Below are positions 25,801 to 35,081 of a DNA stretch of 62,251 nt, one piece after another (position 1 is the stretch's first letter; each line of letters begins with the position of its first letter). The notes beneath the pieces are model-generated. The model did not search any database, had not been told where the DNA came from, and saw nothing but the letters and a program-made list of their open reading frames with translations. This DNA is from Prevotella sp. UBA5379 (GTDB taxonomy: Bacteria > Bacteroidota > Bacteroidia > Bacteroidales > Bacteroidaceae). The stretch covers positions 1-62,251 of the forward strand of contig DHOX01000023.1 of assembly GCA_002409785.1 (NCBI GenBank), read 5' to 3'. The translations under genes and the position numbers were made by a program.

Positions 25801-27066
25801 ATGAATTCAATTTTAACATATACCATCACCGCACCGGCTCATATCAATGCACACATCAAACTCCCTGCATCAAAAAGCATCAGTAACCGGTCATTGATTA
25901 TCTATGCCTTATCGGGCAGCAAGATCCTGCCTGAAAATCTCAGCGATTGTGACGACACACAAGTCCTAGTAAACGCCTTACGGGATATGCCACCGACAAT
26001 CAACATCCATGCAGCAGGAACAGCCATGAGATTCCTCACCGCTTATCTGTCTGTCACGCCGGGTGAGCACCAACTTACCGGTACCGACCGCATGAAGCAC
26101 CGTCCCATAGGTGCACTGGTTGATGCACTCCGCTATCTAGGTGCAGACATCACTTATACCGGGCAGGAAGGTTTTCCACCTCTTTCTATCAGAGGGCACC
26201 AGCTCGAAGGAGGCACCCTGGAGGTTCCCGGCAACTTCAGTTCACAGTTTATCTCTGCCCTGCTGCTGGTCGGTCCCATACTAAAGAACGGGCTCATCCT
26301 GAAGTTAAGGGGAACGATTATCTCCCGTCCTTACATAGACCTGACTCTATGGACCATGCGCCAGTATGGCGCCAAGGCCGACTGGACCGACATCAATACC
26401 ATTACAGTTGACGGGGTGCCCTATCACGGCCAGCCATATTCCATTGAGAATGACTGGAGTTCCGCCTCTTACTGGTATGAAGCCGTCACCTTAAGCAAGA
26501 ACTCCCAATCAAAAGTCCAACTGGAAGGACTTATGGACGGTTCGAAGCAAGGAGACTCTGTTGTCAAGTATATCTTTAACCTGCTCGGCATCAAGACCAC
26601 CTTCGCTTCCAGGCTCCCGGGAAAGATGACCACGGTCACGCTAAAGCGTTATCCCTGTCTCCTTCCACGTTTAGAGTATGATTTCAAGGGATCCCCCGAT
26701 CTGGCACAGACCCTGGTAACCTGCTGCTGTGGGATGAACATTCCATTCCGATTTACAGGACTGGCCAACCTCAGGATCAAAGAGACAGACAGGATAGCGG
26801 CACTGGAGACAGAATTGAGAAAACTCGGATTCGTCGTCAAGGATGAAGATGAAGGGACACTCTACTGGACCGGAGAACACTGTACCCCCAGTTTTGCCCC
26901 TATAGACACCTATGAAGACCACCGGATGGCCCTGTCCTTCGCCCCGTTAGCCTCCCTCTTCCCAGGGTTAAAAATCAATCACCCGGAAGTAGTAAGCAAG
27001 TCTTATCCGAACTACTGGAAGGATCTCCAGGCAGCCGGATACACCATTAAGAGTTCAGACGTATGA
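25801..27066 (+). CDS. aroA: 3-phosphoshikimate 1-carboxyvinyltransferase (EPSP synthase)
   Basis: Joins shikimate 3-phosphate and phosphoenolpyruvate in the aromatic amino acid pathway. The 421-residue protein shows LPASKSISNRSLII near the start (substrate-binding Lys and Ser), AGTAMRFLTAYL, DRMKHRPIGALVDALRYLGA and, near the end, RIKETDRIAALETELRKLG and YEDHRMALSFAPLA, all family hallmarks. The sequence is the divergent Bacteroidetes type. The next gene overlaps by four bases (ATGA). Confidence 0.96.
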   Translation: MNSILTYTITAPAHINAHIKLPASKSISNRSLIIYALSGSKILPENLSDCDDTQVLVNALRDMPPTINIHAAGTAMRFLTAYLSVTPGEHQLTGTDRMKHRPIGALVDALRYLGADITYTGQEGFPPLSIRGHQLEGGTLEVPGNFSSQFISALLLVGPILKNGLILKLRGTIISRPYIDLTLWTMRQYGAKADWTDINTITVDGVPYHGQPYSIENDWSSASYWYEAVTLSKNSQSKVQLEGLMDGSKQGDSVVKYIFNLLGIKTTFASRLPGKMTTVTLKRYPCLLPRLEYDFKGSPDLAQTLVTCCCGMNIPFRFTGLANLRIKETDRIAALETELRKLGFVVKDEDEGTLYWTGEHCTPSFAPIDTYEDHRMALSFAPLASLFPGLKINHPEVVSKSYPNYWKDLQAAGYTIKSSDV

Positions 27067-27467
27067 TCTATTTTTTATTTGCCCTTGCAGGACTGGGAAT
27101 TATCGCAGCCCTCTTTGAATTATTTTCCCGGAAGAGAGGGAAGAAGCAGGAAGTGAGAGAACTACCCGCATCCTCCTGTGTCACTTGTGGAGGTTTGGAT
27201 CCACTATGCGAGCAAGAATGTATGATGAAAGCTGCGACAAAGGAGATAGAGTATTTCAATGATGAAGAGTTGGATCGGTTTAAAGGACGGTCCTCGGACC
27301 GCTATACAGATGCAGAAGCAGAAGAATTTTCCGAAGTCATGAACACCATGAAACCGGGAGAAGTGAAGGACTGGAATCGCAGTCTCACCCTCCGTGGTAT
27401 TCAGGTTCCTGACCAAATCAAGGATGAATTAATAGATCTTATCAACGACACAGGAGGAGCCAACTAA
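27063..27467 (+). CDS. Small membrane-anchored protein with Cys cluster
   Basis: A 134-residue protein with an N-terminal membrane helix (about 2-18) and a soluble remainder. A conserved-looking cysteine cluster (CVTCGGLDPLCEQEC, about residues 39-53) could bind metal or form disulfides. In Bacteroides genomes similar proteins are sometimes labelled phospholipase without evidence; I see no lipase motif. Its ATG overlaps aroA by four bases, so it is translationally coupled. Function unknown. Confidence 0.8.
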   Translation: MIYFLFALAGLGIIAALFELFSRKRGKKQEVRELPASSCVTCGGLDPLCEQECMMKAATKEIEYFNDEELDRFKGRSSDRYTDAEAEEFSEVMNTMKPGEVKDWNRSLTLRGIQVPDQIKDELIDLINDTGGAN

Positions 27468-27597
27468 ACACACGGGGCATCCACCCACAGTTCCCATCAC
27501 CTCAACACGACCAGAGGATTACTCCAACAGATCTGCCACCTGTTCCGTCAGAGTGTTTTACGGACGGTTGTCATATTGTTAACAAGAAAAAATCATC

Positions 27598-28446
27598 ATG
27601 GAGATTCTTCAATATTCATTTTTCCAGAACGCTATCATAGGTTCACTACTGGCCAGCATCGTCTGCGGATTTATCGGAACCTACATTGTCACCCGGCGCC
27701 TGGTCTTTATCAGCGGCGGGATCACCCACGCCTCCTTCGGCGGCATCGGATTAGGTGTTTTTTTAGGGATCAATCCCATCCTTTCCGCCATGGTGTTCGC
27801 TGTGCTCAGCGCCTTCGGGGTCCAATGGATGTCACACCGGGGAGACGTGAGAGAAGACTCTGCCATCGCCCTCTTCTGGACTTTTGGCATGAGCGTCGGC
27901 ATCATCTGCTGTTTTCTCACTCCCGGCTTCATGCCCAATCTGCCCTCCTACCTTTTTGGGAGCATCCTGACGATCAGCAAAGAGGACCTATGGCTGCTGG
28001 GAGCCGTGACCCTTTCCGTAACCCTGCTGTTCATTTTCTTCATGAGACCTATCCAAAGTATTGCCTTTGACAGCACCTTTGCCCGATCCCAGCATCTGCC
28101 CGTCACCTTCATAGAATATATGATGATGGCATTCATCGCGATGACCATCGTCTCCACCCTTCGGTTAGTAGGTGTCGTGCTGGCCATCAGTCTGTTGACG
28201 ATACCACAGATGTCTGCTAATCTGTTCACCTACTGTTGGAAAAAGATGATTCTGCTGAGCATTCTCATTGGCTGGACAGATTGTTTGGCAGGACTGGGCA
28301 TCAGTTATTGGTTTAATGTACCCTCCGGTGCTTCCATCATTTTCACCGGCATCTTAATCTACACCCTTCTGAAGGGGGTTAAGATGGCAGGAAGAAATGT
28401 TAAGTTAAGAAATCATGAAATATATCATGGTATTATCAATAAATAA
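27598..28446 (+). CDS. Metal ABC transporter permease (ZnuB/MntB type)
   Basis: Inner-membrane permease of the ABC-3 family for zinc, manganese or iron. The 282-residue protein has about eight membrane helices, starting MEILQYSFFQNAIIGSLLASIVCGFIGTYIVTRRLVFISGGITHASFGGIGLG, a signature with the invariant His and Gly. The VGVVLAISLLTIPQMSANLFT segment is the ATPase-coupling region. No ATPase or binding-protein gene is adjacent, so its partners must be elsewhere. It lies between the Cys-cluster gene and tsaE. Confidence 0.93.
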   Translation: MEILQYSFFQNAIIGSLLASIVCGFIGTYIVTRRLVFISGGITHASFGGIGLGVFLGINPILSAMVFAVLSAFGVQWMSHRGDVREDSAIALFWTFGMSVGIICCFLTPGFMPNLPSYLFGSILTISKEDLWLLGAVTLSVTLLFIFFMRPIQSIAFDSTFARSQHLPVTFIEYMMMAFIAMTIVSTLRLVGVVLAISLLTIPQMSANLFTYCWKKMILLSILIGWTDCLAGLGISYWFNVPSGASIIFTGILIYTLLKGVKMAGRNVKLRNHEIYHGIINK

Positions 28447-28502
28447 ATTAATTTTGCATTTCAATAAGAAGCAACAGATTCAGATTTAAAAAAAAGATAA
28501 TT

Positions 28503-28913
28503 ATGAAGATTAAGATCAATTCACTTGACAACATCCATGAAGCTGCAAAACAGTTTATCAAGAACATGGGTAAAGGCAACATCATTGCCTTCTACGGCAA
28601 GATGGGGGCAGGGAAGACCACCTTTATCAAAGCCATCTGTGAAGAACTTGGTGTAGAAGATGTGATCACTTCCCCTACCTTTGCTATTGTCAATGAATAT
28701 ACGACAAAGACGGGAGAGCCGATCTATCATTTCGATTTCTATCGCATCAAGAAGATTGAGGAAGTATATGACCTCGGCTATGAAGACTATTTTGACAGCA
28801 GTCACCTCTGTTTTCTGGAATGGCCAGAACTGATCACCGACCTCCTACCCGAGGACACCCTTAAGGTCACCATAAGTGTAGAAGATGACGGCAGCCGGGT
28901 TGTAGAATTCTAA
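28503..28913 (+). CDS. tsaE: tRNA threonylcarbamoyladenosine synthesis ATPase TsaE
   Basis: ATPase that drives the TsaD-TsaB complex in making t6A37 of tRNA. The 136-residue protein has Walker A GKMGAGKTTFIKAI near residue 36, switch I TSPTFAIVNEY, the YHFDFYRI metal site and LCFLEWPE near residue 100 (Walker B-like), all matching the family. Last gene of the run beginning with aroA. Confidence 0.95.
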   Translation: MKIKINSLDNIHEAAKQFIKNMGKGNIIAFYGKMGAGKTTFIKAICEELGVEDVITSPTFAIVNEYTTKTGEPIYHFDFYRIKKIEEVYDLGYEDYFDSSHLCFLEWPELITDLLPEDTLKVTISVEDDGSRVVEF

Positions 28914-28965
28914 AAACGCAGAAAAGGATTCCCTTCACGGAACCTCCTGCCTATTCATAAGATAT

Positions 28966-29011
28966 TTGTCAGAAGTGGTGCACGACAAATGTTTTGTACA
29001 ACTTCTGACAA
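28966..29011. repeat. Inverted repeat between tsaE and trxA
   Basis: TTGTCAGAAGT (28966-28976) pairs with ACTTCTGACAA (29001-29011) over 11 bases, and the loop can pair partly as well. It lies between convergent genes, so it may be a bidirectional terminator, but there is no T-run on either side. Confidence 0.6.
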
Positions 29012-29067
29012 GTATTACCCGAACGGATTTCCAAAGACATTTTCTTTAGAAAGAAAGTCCCTGCCGC

Positions 29068-29382
29068 TTACAAGAGAGCCTTGAATTTTTCGTCCAGTTT
29101 GGATTTTGAAGCAGCGCCGACAAACTTATCAACGAGTTTTCCATTTTTGAAGAACAAGATTGTCGGTATATTACGGACGCCGAATTCCATTGCGATGTCA
29201 TTATTTTCTTCCACGTCGCATTTGCCTACGACAATTTTTCCGTCATAGTCCTGCGCAAGCTCAGCGATTGTCGGAGCCAGTGCACGACACGGGCCGCACC
29301 ATGTTGCCCATAAATCCACAACCAACGGCTTATCGCCATTCTTGTAACTATTAAAATTACCTGTTGTAATCGTAACTTCCAT
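29068..29382 (-). CDS. trxA: Thioredoxin
   Basis: Cytoplasmic disulfide reductase. The 104-residue protein has the active site WATWCGPCRALAP near residue 30 and the cis-Pro segment RNIPTILFFKNG near residue 75. Length is normal. The ATG at 29382 is chosen over one five codons upstream since it agrees with family length and leaves the promoter at 29415-29446 in good position. Directly followed by dnaE upstream on the same strand but with its own promoter. Confidence 0.96.
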   Translation of the reverse strand: MEVTITTGNFNSYKNGDKPLVVDLWATWCGPCRALAPTIAELAQDYDGKIVVGKCDVEENNDIAMEFGVRNIPTILFFKNGKLVDKFVGAASKSKLDEKFKALL

Positions 29383-29414
29383 TATAATTCCTTTCAAATA
29401 TTAGAATGAGACTG

Positions 29415-29446
29415 CAAAGTTAAGAAATGATTTGATGACCTACAAA
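29415..29446 (-). promoter_or_regulatory. Promoter of trxA
   Basis: On the minus strand TTTG (29443-29446), 20 bases, then TAACTTTG (29415-29422): a full match to the Bacteroidetes promoter, 33 bases from the start codon. Confidence 0.82.
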
Positions 29447-29465
29447 TATCAACACTTAATTATTT

Positions 29466-32400
29466 TTAATTAATATGATAACTCATTTCCGGGTGACTTC
29501 TCAGGTAGTTAACCAAGTTTTTACCTACCGAAACCGTTTTCTTTCTGGATTTCAGTGTTACAGCCGTCCGGCTCCCCGCATCCCTGATTTTGATGAACAA
29601 CGGCGTACTCCCCCCATTGGCATCCACTAGAGTAGCAATATCATTAGCGACAGTATCATCAATAGCGTCACTGTCAAAGGAAATGGTGAAGGAGCGGATC
29701 TGATGGTCCTTGACATCCTGGAGATGCTCGACGCTCTGGATCTTCAATTCGTACAAATCACTATTGCGGAAACGAGGCAAACTTTTAGCAATGATATAGA
29801 CCGGATTCCCCTTCAAGAGTTTCCCTTGCCAGTGTTCCCAGTCATCACCGAACAGCGCCAGTTCGCCCGATCCCTGATAGTCCTCGATCGTCACAAAGCC
29901 GAAAGGTTTATTCGTCTTGGCAGAAACCCGTGAAACGACATTGGTAACCAGTCCGCCCAGGGTCAGTTCTCCACGTTCAGCCAGCGCTTTCTTATCCGCA
30001 TCACGTCCCACCTCAGAACAGTGAGTATTGCACATATCTTCCATGATCACCCGATAATCATCCAGCGGATGTGCAGAGAGATAGATCCCTACCAGGTCAC
30101 GTTCCTTATTGAGTTTTTCTATTGTGCTCCATTCCTCCGCGGCAGGGACAGCAGGCTTGGCAATATCCACATCGTCCATGCCACCGAAAAGAGAGTTCTG
30201 CTGTTCTTTCTTATCCTGCTGATATTTCTGGCCATACCGGACGAGTTGGTCCAGGAAGACCTCCCCCTTAGCATTTGTACCGAAATATTGTTCACGCTGA
30301 AGGCCGAAGCTGTCAAACCCCCCACTTAAAGCCAGACTTTCAAAAGCCTTGCGATTGACAGAAGCAGAGTCCACGCGCTGAGCAAAGTCGAAGATGTCCC
30401 GGTACGGACCCTCCTTTTCCCGCTCCGCTACGATCTCATTAGAAGCTGCTGAGCCCATGCCCTTAATAGCAGACATGCCAAACCTGATTTCACCTTTCTT
30501 GTTTACGGCAAACTCACTGCGGCTCTCATTGACATCAGGTCCAAGGGTAGCAATGCCCATAGACTTGCATTCCTCCATCAACTTTGTGATCTCTGTGATC
30601 TGGCTGAACCGCCTGGTCATCAAGGCCGCCATATATTCAGCAGGATAGTGAGCTTTCAGATAAGCCGTCTGGTAAGCCACCCAGCTATAACATGTAGCGT
30701 GCGATTTATTAAAAGCATAAGAAGCGAACTTCTCCCAGTCCGCCCATATTTTAGCCAGGACTTTCGGATCATGCCCTTTAGCTTCCCCCTGTTTCAGGAA
30801 CTTCGGTCTCATCGCATCGACAATAGCCTTCTTCTTCTTCCCCATTGCCTTACGCAAAGCATCACTCTCCCCTCTGGTAAAACCAGCAAGTTGCCGCGAC
30901 AAGAGCATGACCTGTTCCTGATAGACCGTTATTCCATACGTATCCTTCAAGTACTTCTCCATACAAGGAATATCATACTTGATCAGAGAAGGATCCCTTT
31001 TACGTTTGATAAACTCCGGGATATAATCCATAGGTCCCGGCCGGTAAAGGGCATTCATGGCGATAAGATCCTCAAAGACGGTAGGATGCAACTCCCGTAA
31101 ATACTTCTGCATGCCGGCAGACTCAAACTGGAATGTCCCCACCGTACGGCCCTCCTGGTAGAGTTGATAGGTCAGCGGATCATCAATAGGGATATGGTCC
31201 AGATCGATGATGTCACCAGTCGTCTGTTTGATCACCTTACAAGCCTCCTTCAACTCCGAGAGAGTCTTCAAGCCCAGGAAGTCCATTTTAATCAGTCCGG
31301 TAGATTCGATGACATGACCGTCATATTGTGTTACCGCCGTCTTCAGTCCCGGGAAGTCCGGGTCATCAGCCGTCGAGACCGGCACCCAGTCACTGATCGG
31401 ATCCCGGCAGATAATAAACCCGCAGGCATGGAGTCCCGTGCCCCGGATAGTCCCTTCCAGCATCTTCGCATACTTGATGGTATTCCGTTCACGAGGATCA
31501 CTGGAAGCCTCAGCCTCCCGGAGCTCAGGAGTGCATTTGATCGCATTGGTCAAGTTCATCTTCATGCCATCCGGCAACCGGTCAGGAATGGCCTTACAAA
31601 GCGCATTAGCCTTATCCAGAGGAAGTTTTTCCACGCGGGCAACATCCTTGATAGAATTCTTAGTAGCCATACTACTATAGGTGATGATGTGCGCACAGTT
31701 CTCATGCCCATATTTATCCATCACCCACCGAAGGACCTTTCCACGGCCATCATCATCAAAGTCAGTATCAATATCAGGAAGATTGACACGATCAGGATTC
31801 AAGAAACGTTCAAACAGGAGATCATATTTCAACGGATCGATCTTGGTGATGCCCAGGCAATAAGCCACGACAGAACCAGCCGCGGAGCCACGCCCAGGTC
31901 CCACCATTACCCCTAGTTGATTACGGGCCGCATTGATAAAGTCCTGTACGATAAGGAAGTATCCGGGAAATCCCATGGTCTTCATCACGTGCAGCTCAAA
32001 CTTGATATGCTCAGACACCTCCTCAGAAAGAGGATCTCCATAATGGGTCTTAGCTCCGTCATAAGTCAACTTAGACAAGTATTCAGCCTCGAATTTAATA
32101 CGATAGACCTTCTCCCAGCCACCGAGTTTGTCAATCTTCTTCAGTCCCTCGTCATGAGGAAGGGTATGCTCCCCATTTTCATCAGAAGAGAATTCTTTCA
32201 GAAGGTCCTCATGGGAATATTTCTTCCGTATATCTTCCTCTGTACCAAAGGTTTCAGGAATAGGGAAATTAGGCATAATCGGAGCATGTTCAATACTATA
32301 GAACTCCACCTTATTGAATATCTCCATCGTATTGGACAAAGCCTCAGGAATATCAGAGAAGATCTCGTTCATCTCCTCACGGGTCTTGAACCATTCCTGT

Positions 32401-33185
32401 TTCGTATACCGCATCCTGTTCGGATCATCCAGATCCTTTCCCGTAGCCAGGCAAAGCAGATGATCGTGAGCCTCAGCCGTCTCCTTATCCTCGAAATGGC
32501 AGTCATTCGTACAAATCAGTTTGATGCCATATTCTCCGGCAAACTGGATAAGCACTTTATTGACCTTCTGCTGCAGAGGAAAAGTTTCCCTATTAGCAAT
32601 GATCTCCGGATCTTTCACCTCATGACGCTGCAGCTCAAGATAATAATCATCTCCGAAAAGATGATGATACCACTCACAGGCTTTACGAGCACCCGCGATG
32701 TCCCCCTTCAGGATCTTAGAAGGGACTTCCCCGCCCAGGCAAGCCGAACTGACGATCAAGTCCTCATGATATTTCTCCAAGTCAGCACGGTCCGTCCGCG
32801 GGCGGTAATAGTAACCATCCACCCAGGATCGTGACACCAGTTTGATCAAGTTCTTATATCCGTGATAGTTTTTTGCCAGGACGATCAAGTGATAGCCGCT
32901 GTTATCCCCATTCTCCCTCACTTTATCTTCCTTATGGTGATGGGCGACATACATCTCACATCCGAAGATGGGCTTAAAAGGTTCTTTCCCCTCTTCCTTG
33001 CGGTTTTTGTTGATTTTATTACAGTAATCGGCAAACTCCTTAATGCCGAACATGACCCCATGGTCTGTGAGCGCCATACCCTTCATTCCATCCTTAATGG
33101 CCTTGTCTACCAGATAAGGAACCTTGGACTGACCGTCCAGAATAGAATAATGAGTATGGACATGTAAATGAATAAAGTCTTGCAT
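29466..33185 (-). CDS. dnaE: DNA polymerase III subunit alpha
   Basis: Replicative DNA polymerase. The 1239-residue protein has the N-terminal PHP domain (HLHVHTHYSILDG), the palm with catalytic Asp residues in PDIDTDFDDDGRG (about residue 458), the PGRGSAAGSVVAYCL motif, a fingers region (LRKAMGKKKK), a helix-hairpin-helix-like part, and a C-terminal OB fold (LTLGGLVTNVVSRVSAKTNKPFGFVTIEDYQGSGELALFG). It lacks a PolC-type exonuclease insertion. Length and motifs are normal for the E. coli-like type. Confidence 0.97.
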   Translation of the reverse strand: MQDFIHLHVHTHYSILDGQSKVPYLVDKAIKDGMKGMALTDHGVMFGIKEFADYCNKINKNRKEEGKEPFKPIFGCEMYVAHHHKEDKVRENGDNSGYHLIVLAKNYHGYKNLIKLVSRSWVDGYYYRPRTDRADLEKYHEDLIVSSACLGGEVPSKILKGDIAGARKACEWYHHLFGDDYYLELQRHEVKDPEIIANRETFPLQQKVNKVLIQFAGEYGIKLICTNDCHFEDKETAEAHDHLLCLATGKDLDDPNRMRYTKQEWFKTREEMNEIFSDIPEALSNTMEIFNKVEFYSIEHAPIMPNFPIPETFGTEEDIRKKYSHEDLLKEFSSDENGEHTLPHDEGLKKIDKLGGWEKVYRIKFEAEYLSKLTYDGAKTHYGDPLSEEVSEHIKFELHVMKTMGFPGYFLIVQDFINAARNQLGVMVGPGRGSAAGSVVAYCLGITKIDPLKYDLLFERFLNPDRVNLPDIDTDFDDDGRGKVLRWVMDKYGHENCAHIITYSSMATKNSIKDVARVEKLPLDKANALCKAIPDRLPDGMKMNLTNAIKCTPELREAEASSDPRERNTIKYAKMLEGTIRGTGLHACGFIICRDPISDWVPVSTADDPDFPGLKTAVTQYDGHVIESTGLIKMDFLGLKTLSELKEACKVIKQTTGDIIDLDHIPIDDPLTYQLYQEGRTVGTFQFESAGMQKYLRELHPTVFEDLIAMNALYRPGPMDYIPEFIKRKRDPSLIKYDIPCMEKYLKDTYGITVYQEQVMLLSRQLAGFTRGESDALRKAMGKKKKAIVDAMRPKFLKQGEAKGHDPKVLAKIWADWEKFASYAFNKSHATCYSWVAYQTAYLKAHYPAEYMAALMTRRFSQITEITKLMEECKSMGIATLGPDVNESRSEFAVNKKGEIRFGMSAIKGMGSAASNEIVAEREKEGPYRDIFDFAQRVDSASVNRKAFESLALSGGFDSFGLQREQYFGTNAKGEVFLDQLVRYGQKYQQDKKEQQNSLFGGMDDVDIAKPAVPAAEEWSTIEKLNKERDLVGIYLSAHPLDDYRVIMEDMCNTHCSEVGRDADKKALAERGELTLGGLVTNVVSRVSAKTNKPFGFVTIEDYQGSGELALFGDDWEHWQGKLLKGNPVYIIAKSLPRFRNSDLYELKIQSVEHLQDVKDHQIRSFTISFDSDAIDDTVANDIATLVDANGGSTPLFIKIRDAGSRTAVTLKSRKKTVSVGKNLVNYLRSHPEMSYHIN

Positions 33186-33205
33186 TGATTTCAGATTTCG
33201 GATTT

Positions 33206-33237
33206 CAAAGTTACGGTTAATTCATGAGACAGCCAAA
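33206..33237 (-). promoter_or_regulatory. Promoter of dnaE
   Basis: On the minus strand TTTG (33234-33237), 20 bases, then TAACTTTG (33206-33213). It lies about 21 bases upstream of the dnaE start codon. Confidence 0.8.
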
Positions 33238-33252
33238 AGAATAACTTCAAAA

Positions 33253-33284
33253 TTTGTTGTTATCTAAAAAAAGAATTAACTTTG
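33253..33284 (+). promoter_or_regulatory. Promoter of psd-pssA
   Basis: TTTG (33253-33256), 20 bases, then TAACTTTG (33277-33284). It is back to back with the dnaE promoter and would give psd an unusually long leader of about 280 bases. Confidence 0.8.
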
Positions 33285-33568
33285 CAGTCGAATAAAAACC
33301 ATTTGAATAAAAAGTTAAAGCCATTCATTATAAATGAATATAAACAGAATTTTCTGATCTTACAGATTTACGATTCGATCTACAGAACAAGGAGTCTTAT
33401 TCATTCTTTCTACTATTCGAATGAGAGTATTAAGGAATAAGGCAATCATTGGAAAAGAACATTTCGTAACCGATTAAAAATTCCGGACATAAGGATCAGG
33501 CTATCTCTTCCCTGAAGTCAAACCTGAAAGATAATGGCTAAAAGGTATTCAACGTAATTCCAACCTGA
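33285..33568 (+). other. Long 5' leader of psd
   Basis: About 280 bases between promoter and psd start codon. It contains only minimal ORFs (for example a 16-codon one starting near 33420) and short hairpins. No known riboswitch class is recognisable. Confidence 0.4.
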
Positions 33569-34261
33569 ATGAAACGGAAATTAAGGAAAATTAGGAAAAT
33601 CAGAATTCACCGCGAAGGTACCAATCAACTCTTTTACGGAGGTATTGCTCTCGCAGTGATTGCAGCAATACTCTGGAATTGTTTTGAGACGAAGATCCCA
33701 TTCTGGTGCTTCGTAGCCATATTTGGAGTCTGCTATGGAATTATACTCAACTTTTACCGGAGTCCGGCGCGGTTTCTCAACGTTGAAGATACGGGGGATC
33801 TTGTCGTCGCACCTGCCGATGGGCGTGTCGTCGTGATCGAAGAGGTAGATGAAAATGAATATTTCCACGATCGCCGGATCCTTATCTCCATCTTCATGAG
33901 TTTGTGGAATGTTCATGTCAACTGGTTTCCAGTAGACGGAAAGGTCAAATTCATCCGCCATCAGAACGGTAATTATCACAAAGCCTGGCTGCCCAAGGCA
34001 AGTGAGGAGAACGAGCATGCCGATACGATGATCGTGACATCCGGCGGACAGGATGTCCTCTGCCGCCAGATTGCAGGAGCAGTCGCACGGCGTATCGTCA
34101 CCTATGCCAAGGCTGACGAAGAATGTTATATCGACGAGCATCTGGGCTTTATCAAGTTTGGTTCCCGTGTGGACGTCTATCTCCCATTAGGCACAGAAGT
34201 ATGTGTAAAACTGGGTCAGGCGACGACAGGAGATCAGACCATCATCGCAAAATTGAAGTAA
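33569..34261 (+). CDS. psd: Phosphatidylserine decarboxylase proenzyme
   Basis: Makes phosphatidylethanolamine from phosphatidylserine at the inner membrane. The 230-residue protein belongs to the short (archaeal-type) class: two adjacent N-terminal hydrophobic segments (about 23-50), FYRSPARFLNVEDTGDLVVAPADGRVV, FMSLWNVHVNWFPVDGKV, and the autocatalytic site in GFIKFGSRVDVYLP, where the GS bond is cleaved to form the pyruvoyl group. Followed one base later by pssA, the preceding enzyme of the pathway, so a functional operon. Confidence 0.95.
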   Translation: MKRKLRKIRKIRIHREGTNQLFYGGIALAVIAAILWNCFETKIPFWCFVAIFGVCYGIILNFYRSPARFLNVEDTGDLVVAPADGRVVVIEEVDENEYFHDRRILISIFMSLWNVHVNWFPVDGKVKFIRHQNGNYHKAWLPKASEENEHADTMIVTSGGQDVLCRQIAGAVARRIVTYAKADEECYIDEHLGFIKFGSRVDVYLPLGTEVCVKLGQATTGDQTIIAKLK

Positions 34262-34262
34262 T

Positions 34263-34991
34263 ATGACTGGTTTTATCAAAAAGAACATCCCTAACACACT
34301 GACCTGTGGGAACCTCTTTTCGGGTTGTGTAGCCACGACATTCGCCCTGGCAGGAAATCCGGGATGGGCTTTGACATGGATCATCATTGGAGCAATCTTC
34401 GACTTTTTTGACGGAATGAGCGCAAGACTGCTGAAAGTATCCTCACCCATCGGCAAAGAGCTCGATTCCCTGGCTGATGATGTCACCTTCGGCGTAGCTC
34501 CTTCAAGTATGATTTTCTGGCAGTTAGGAATTGTGGAATATCCAGGCTTCCTCAATTCCATTAAAGAGTTGATTCCTTTTCTCGCCTTTATCATGGCCGC
34601 CTTTTCCGGCCTCAGATTGGCGAAATTTAATATTGACAAGCGGCAGACAACCTCCTTTATCGGACTGCCGACGCCAGCGAATGCCCTTTTCTGGGGAGCG
34701 TTGATCAATTACAATCCAGGTTGGATGAACGAAAGATTTTCCTGGATCGCCATACTGATCATGGTTTTTATCACCAGTTGGCTATTAGTAAGCGAGATCC
34801 CGATGTTTGCCTTGAAATTCAAGCATTGGGGCTGGAAGGACAATGAAGTACGTTACAGTTTTATTCTCCTTGCCGTCCTTCTGATTATCCTGATGGGGAT
34901 ATTGAAAGCCTGGTGGCTGATCATCCTTTGCTATTTCATCATCTCACTCTGTCTTGATGCAAAAAGAGAAACATCAGTCAAAAGAAGATAA
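34263..34991 (+). CDS. pssA: CDP-diacylglycerol--serine O-phosphatidyltransferase
   Basis: Integral membrane enzyme that makes phosphatidylserine from CDP-diacylglycerol and serine. The 242-residue protein has the CDP-alcohol phosphotransferase motif DGMSARLLKVSSPIGKELDSLADDVTFGVAP (DGxxAR, 8 residues, GxxxDxxxD) near residue 53, and six or more hydrophobic segments. It starts with MTGFIKKNIPNTLTCGNLFSG, typical for the family. Coupled with psd. Confidence 0.95.
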   Translation: MTGFIKKNIPNTLTCGNLFSGCVATTFALAGNPGWALTWIIIGAIFDFFDGMSARLLKVSSPIGKELDSLADDVTFGVAPSSMIFWQLGIVEYPGFLNSIKELIPFLAFIMAAFSGLRLAKFNIDKRQTTSFIGLPTPANALFWGALINYNPGWMNERFSWIAILIMVFITSWLLVSEIPMFALKFKHWGWKDNEVRYSFILLAVLLIILMGILKAWWLIILCYFIISLCLDAKRETSVKRR

Positions 34992-35010
34992 TACAGCGAG
35001 GTAAAACAGA

Positions 35011-35055
35011 TAAAGGCCCATTGTAATCAAATAGATCACCATGAGCCTTTTATTC
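35011..35055. terminator. Hairpin between pssA and pyrH
   Basis: AAAGGC near 35013 pairs imperfectly with GCCTTTT near 35046, with further matches, followed by TTTTATT. Placed between convergent genes; an intrinsic terminator of moderate quality. Confidence 0.55.
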
Positions 35056-35081
35056 TATCCTTCTGGAGAGGAAAATACATG

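Noticed and set aside
31917..32834. Plus-strand 305-codon frame opposite dnaE
   Set aside because: Long but antisense to dnaE and without protein-like composition or motif.
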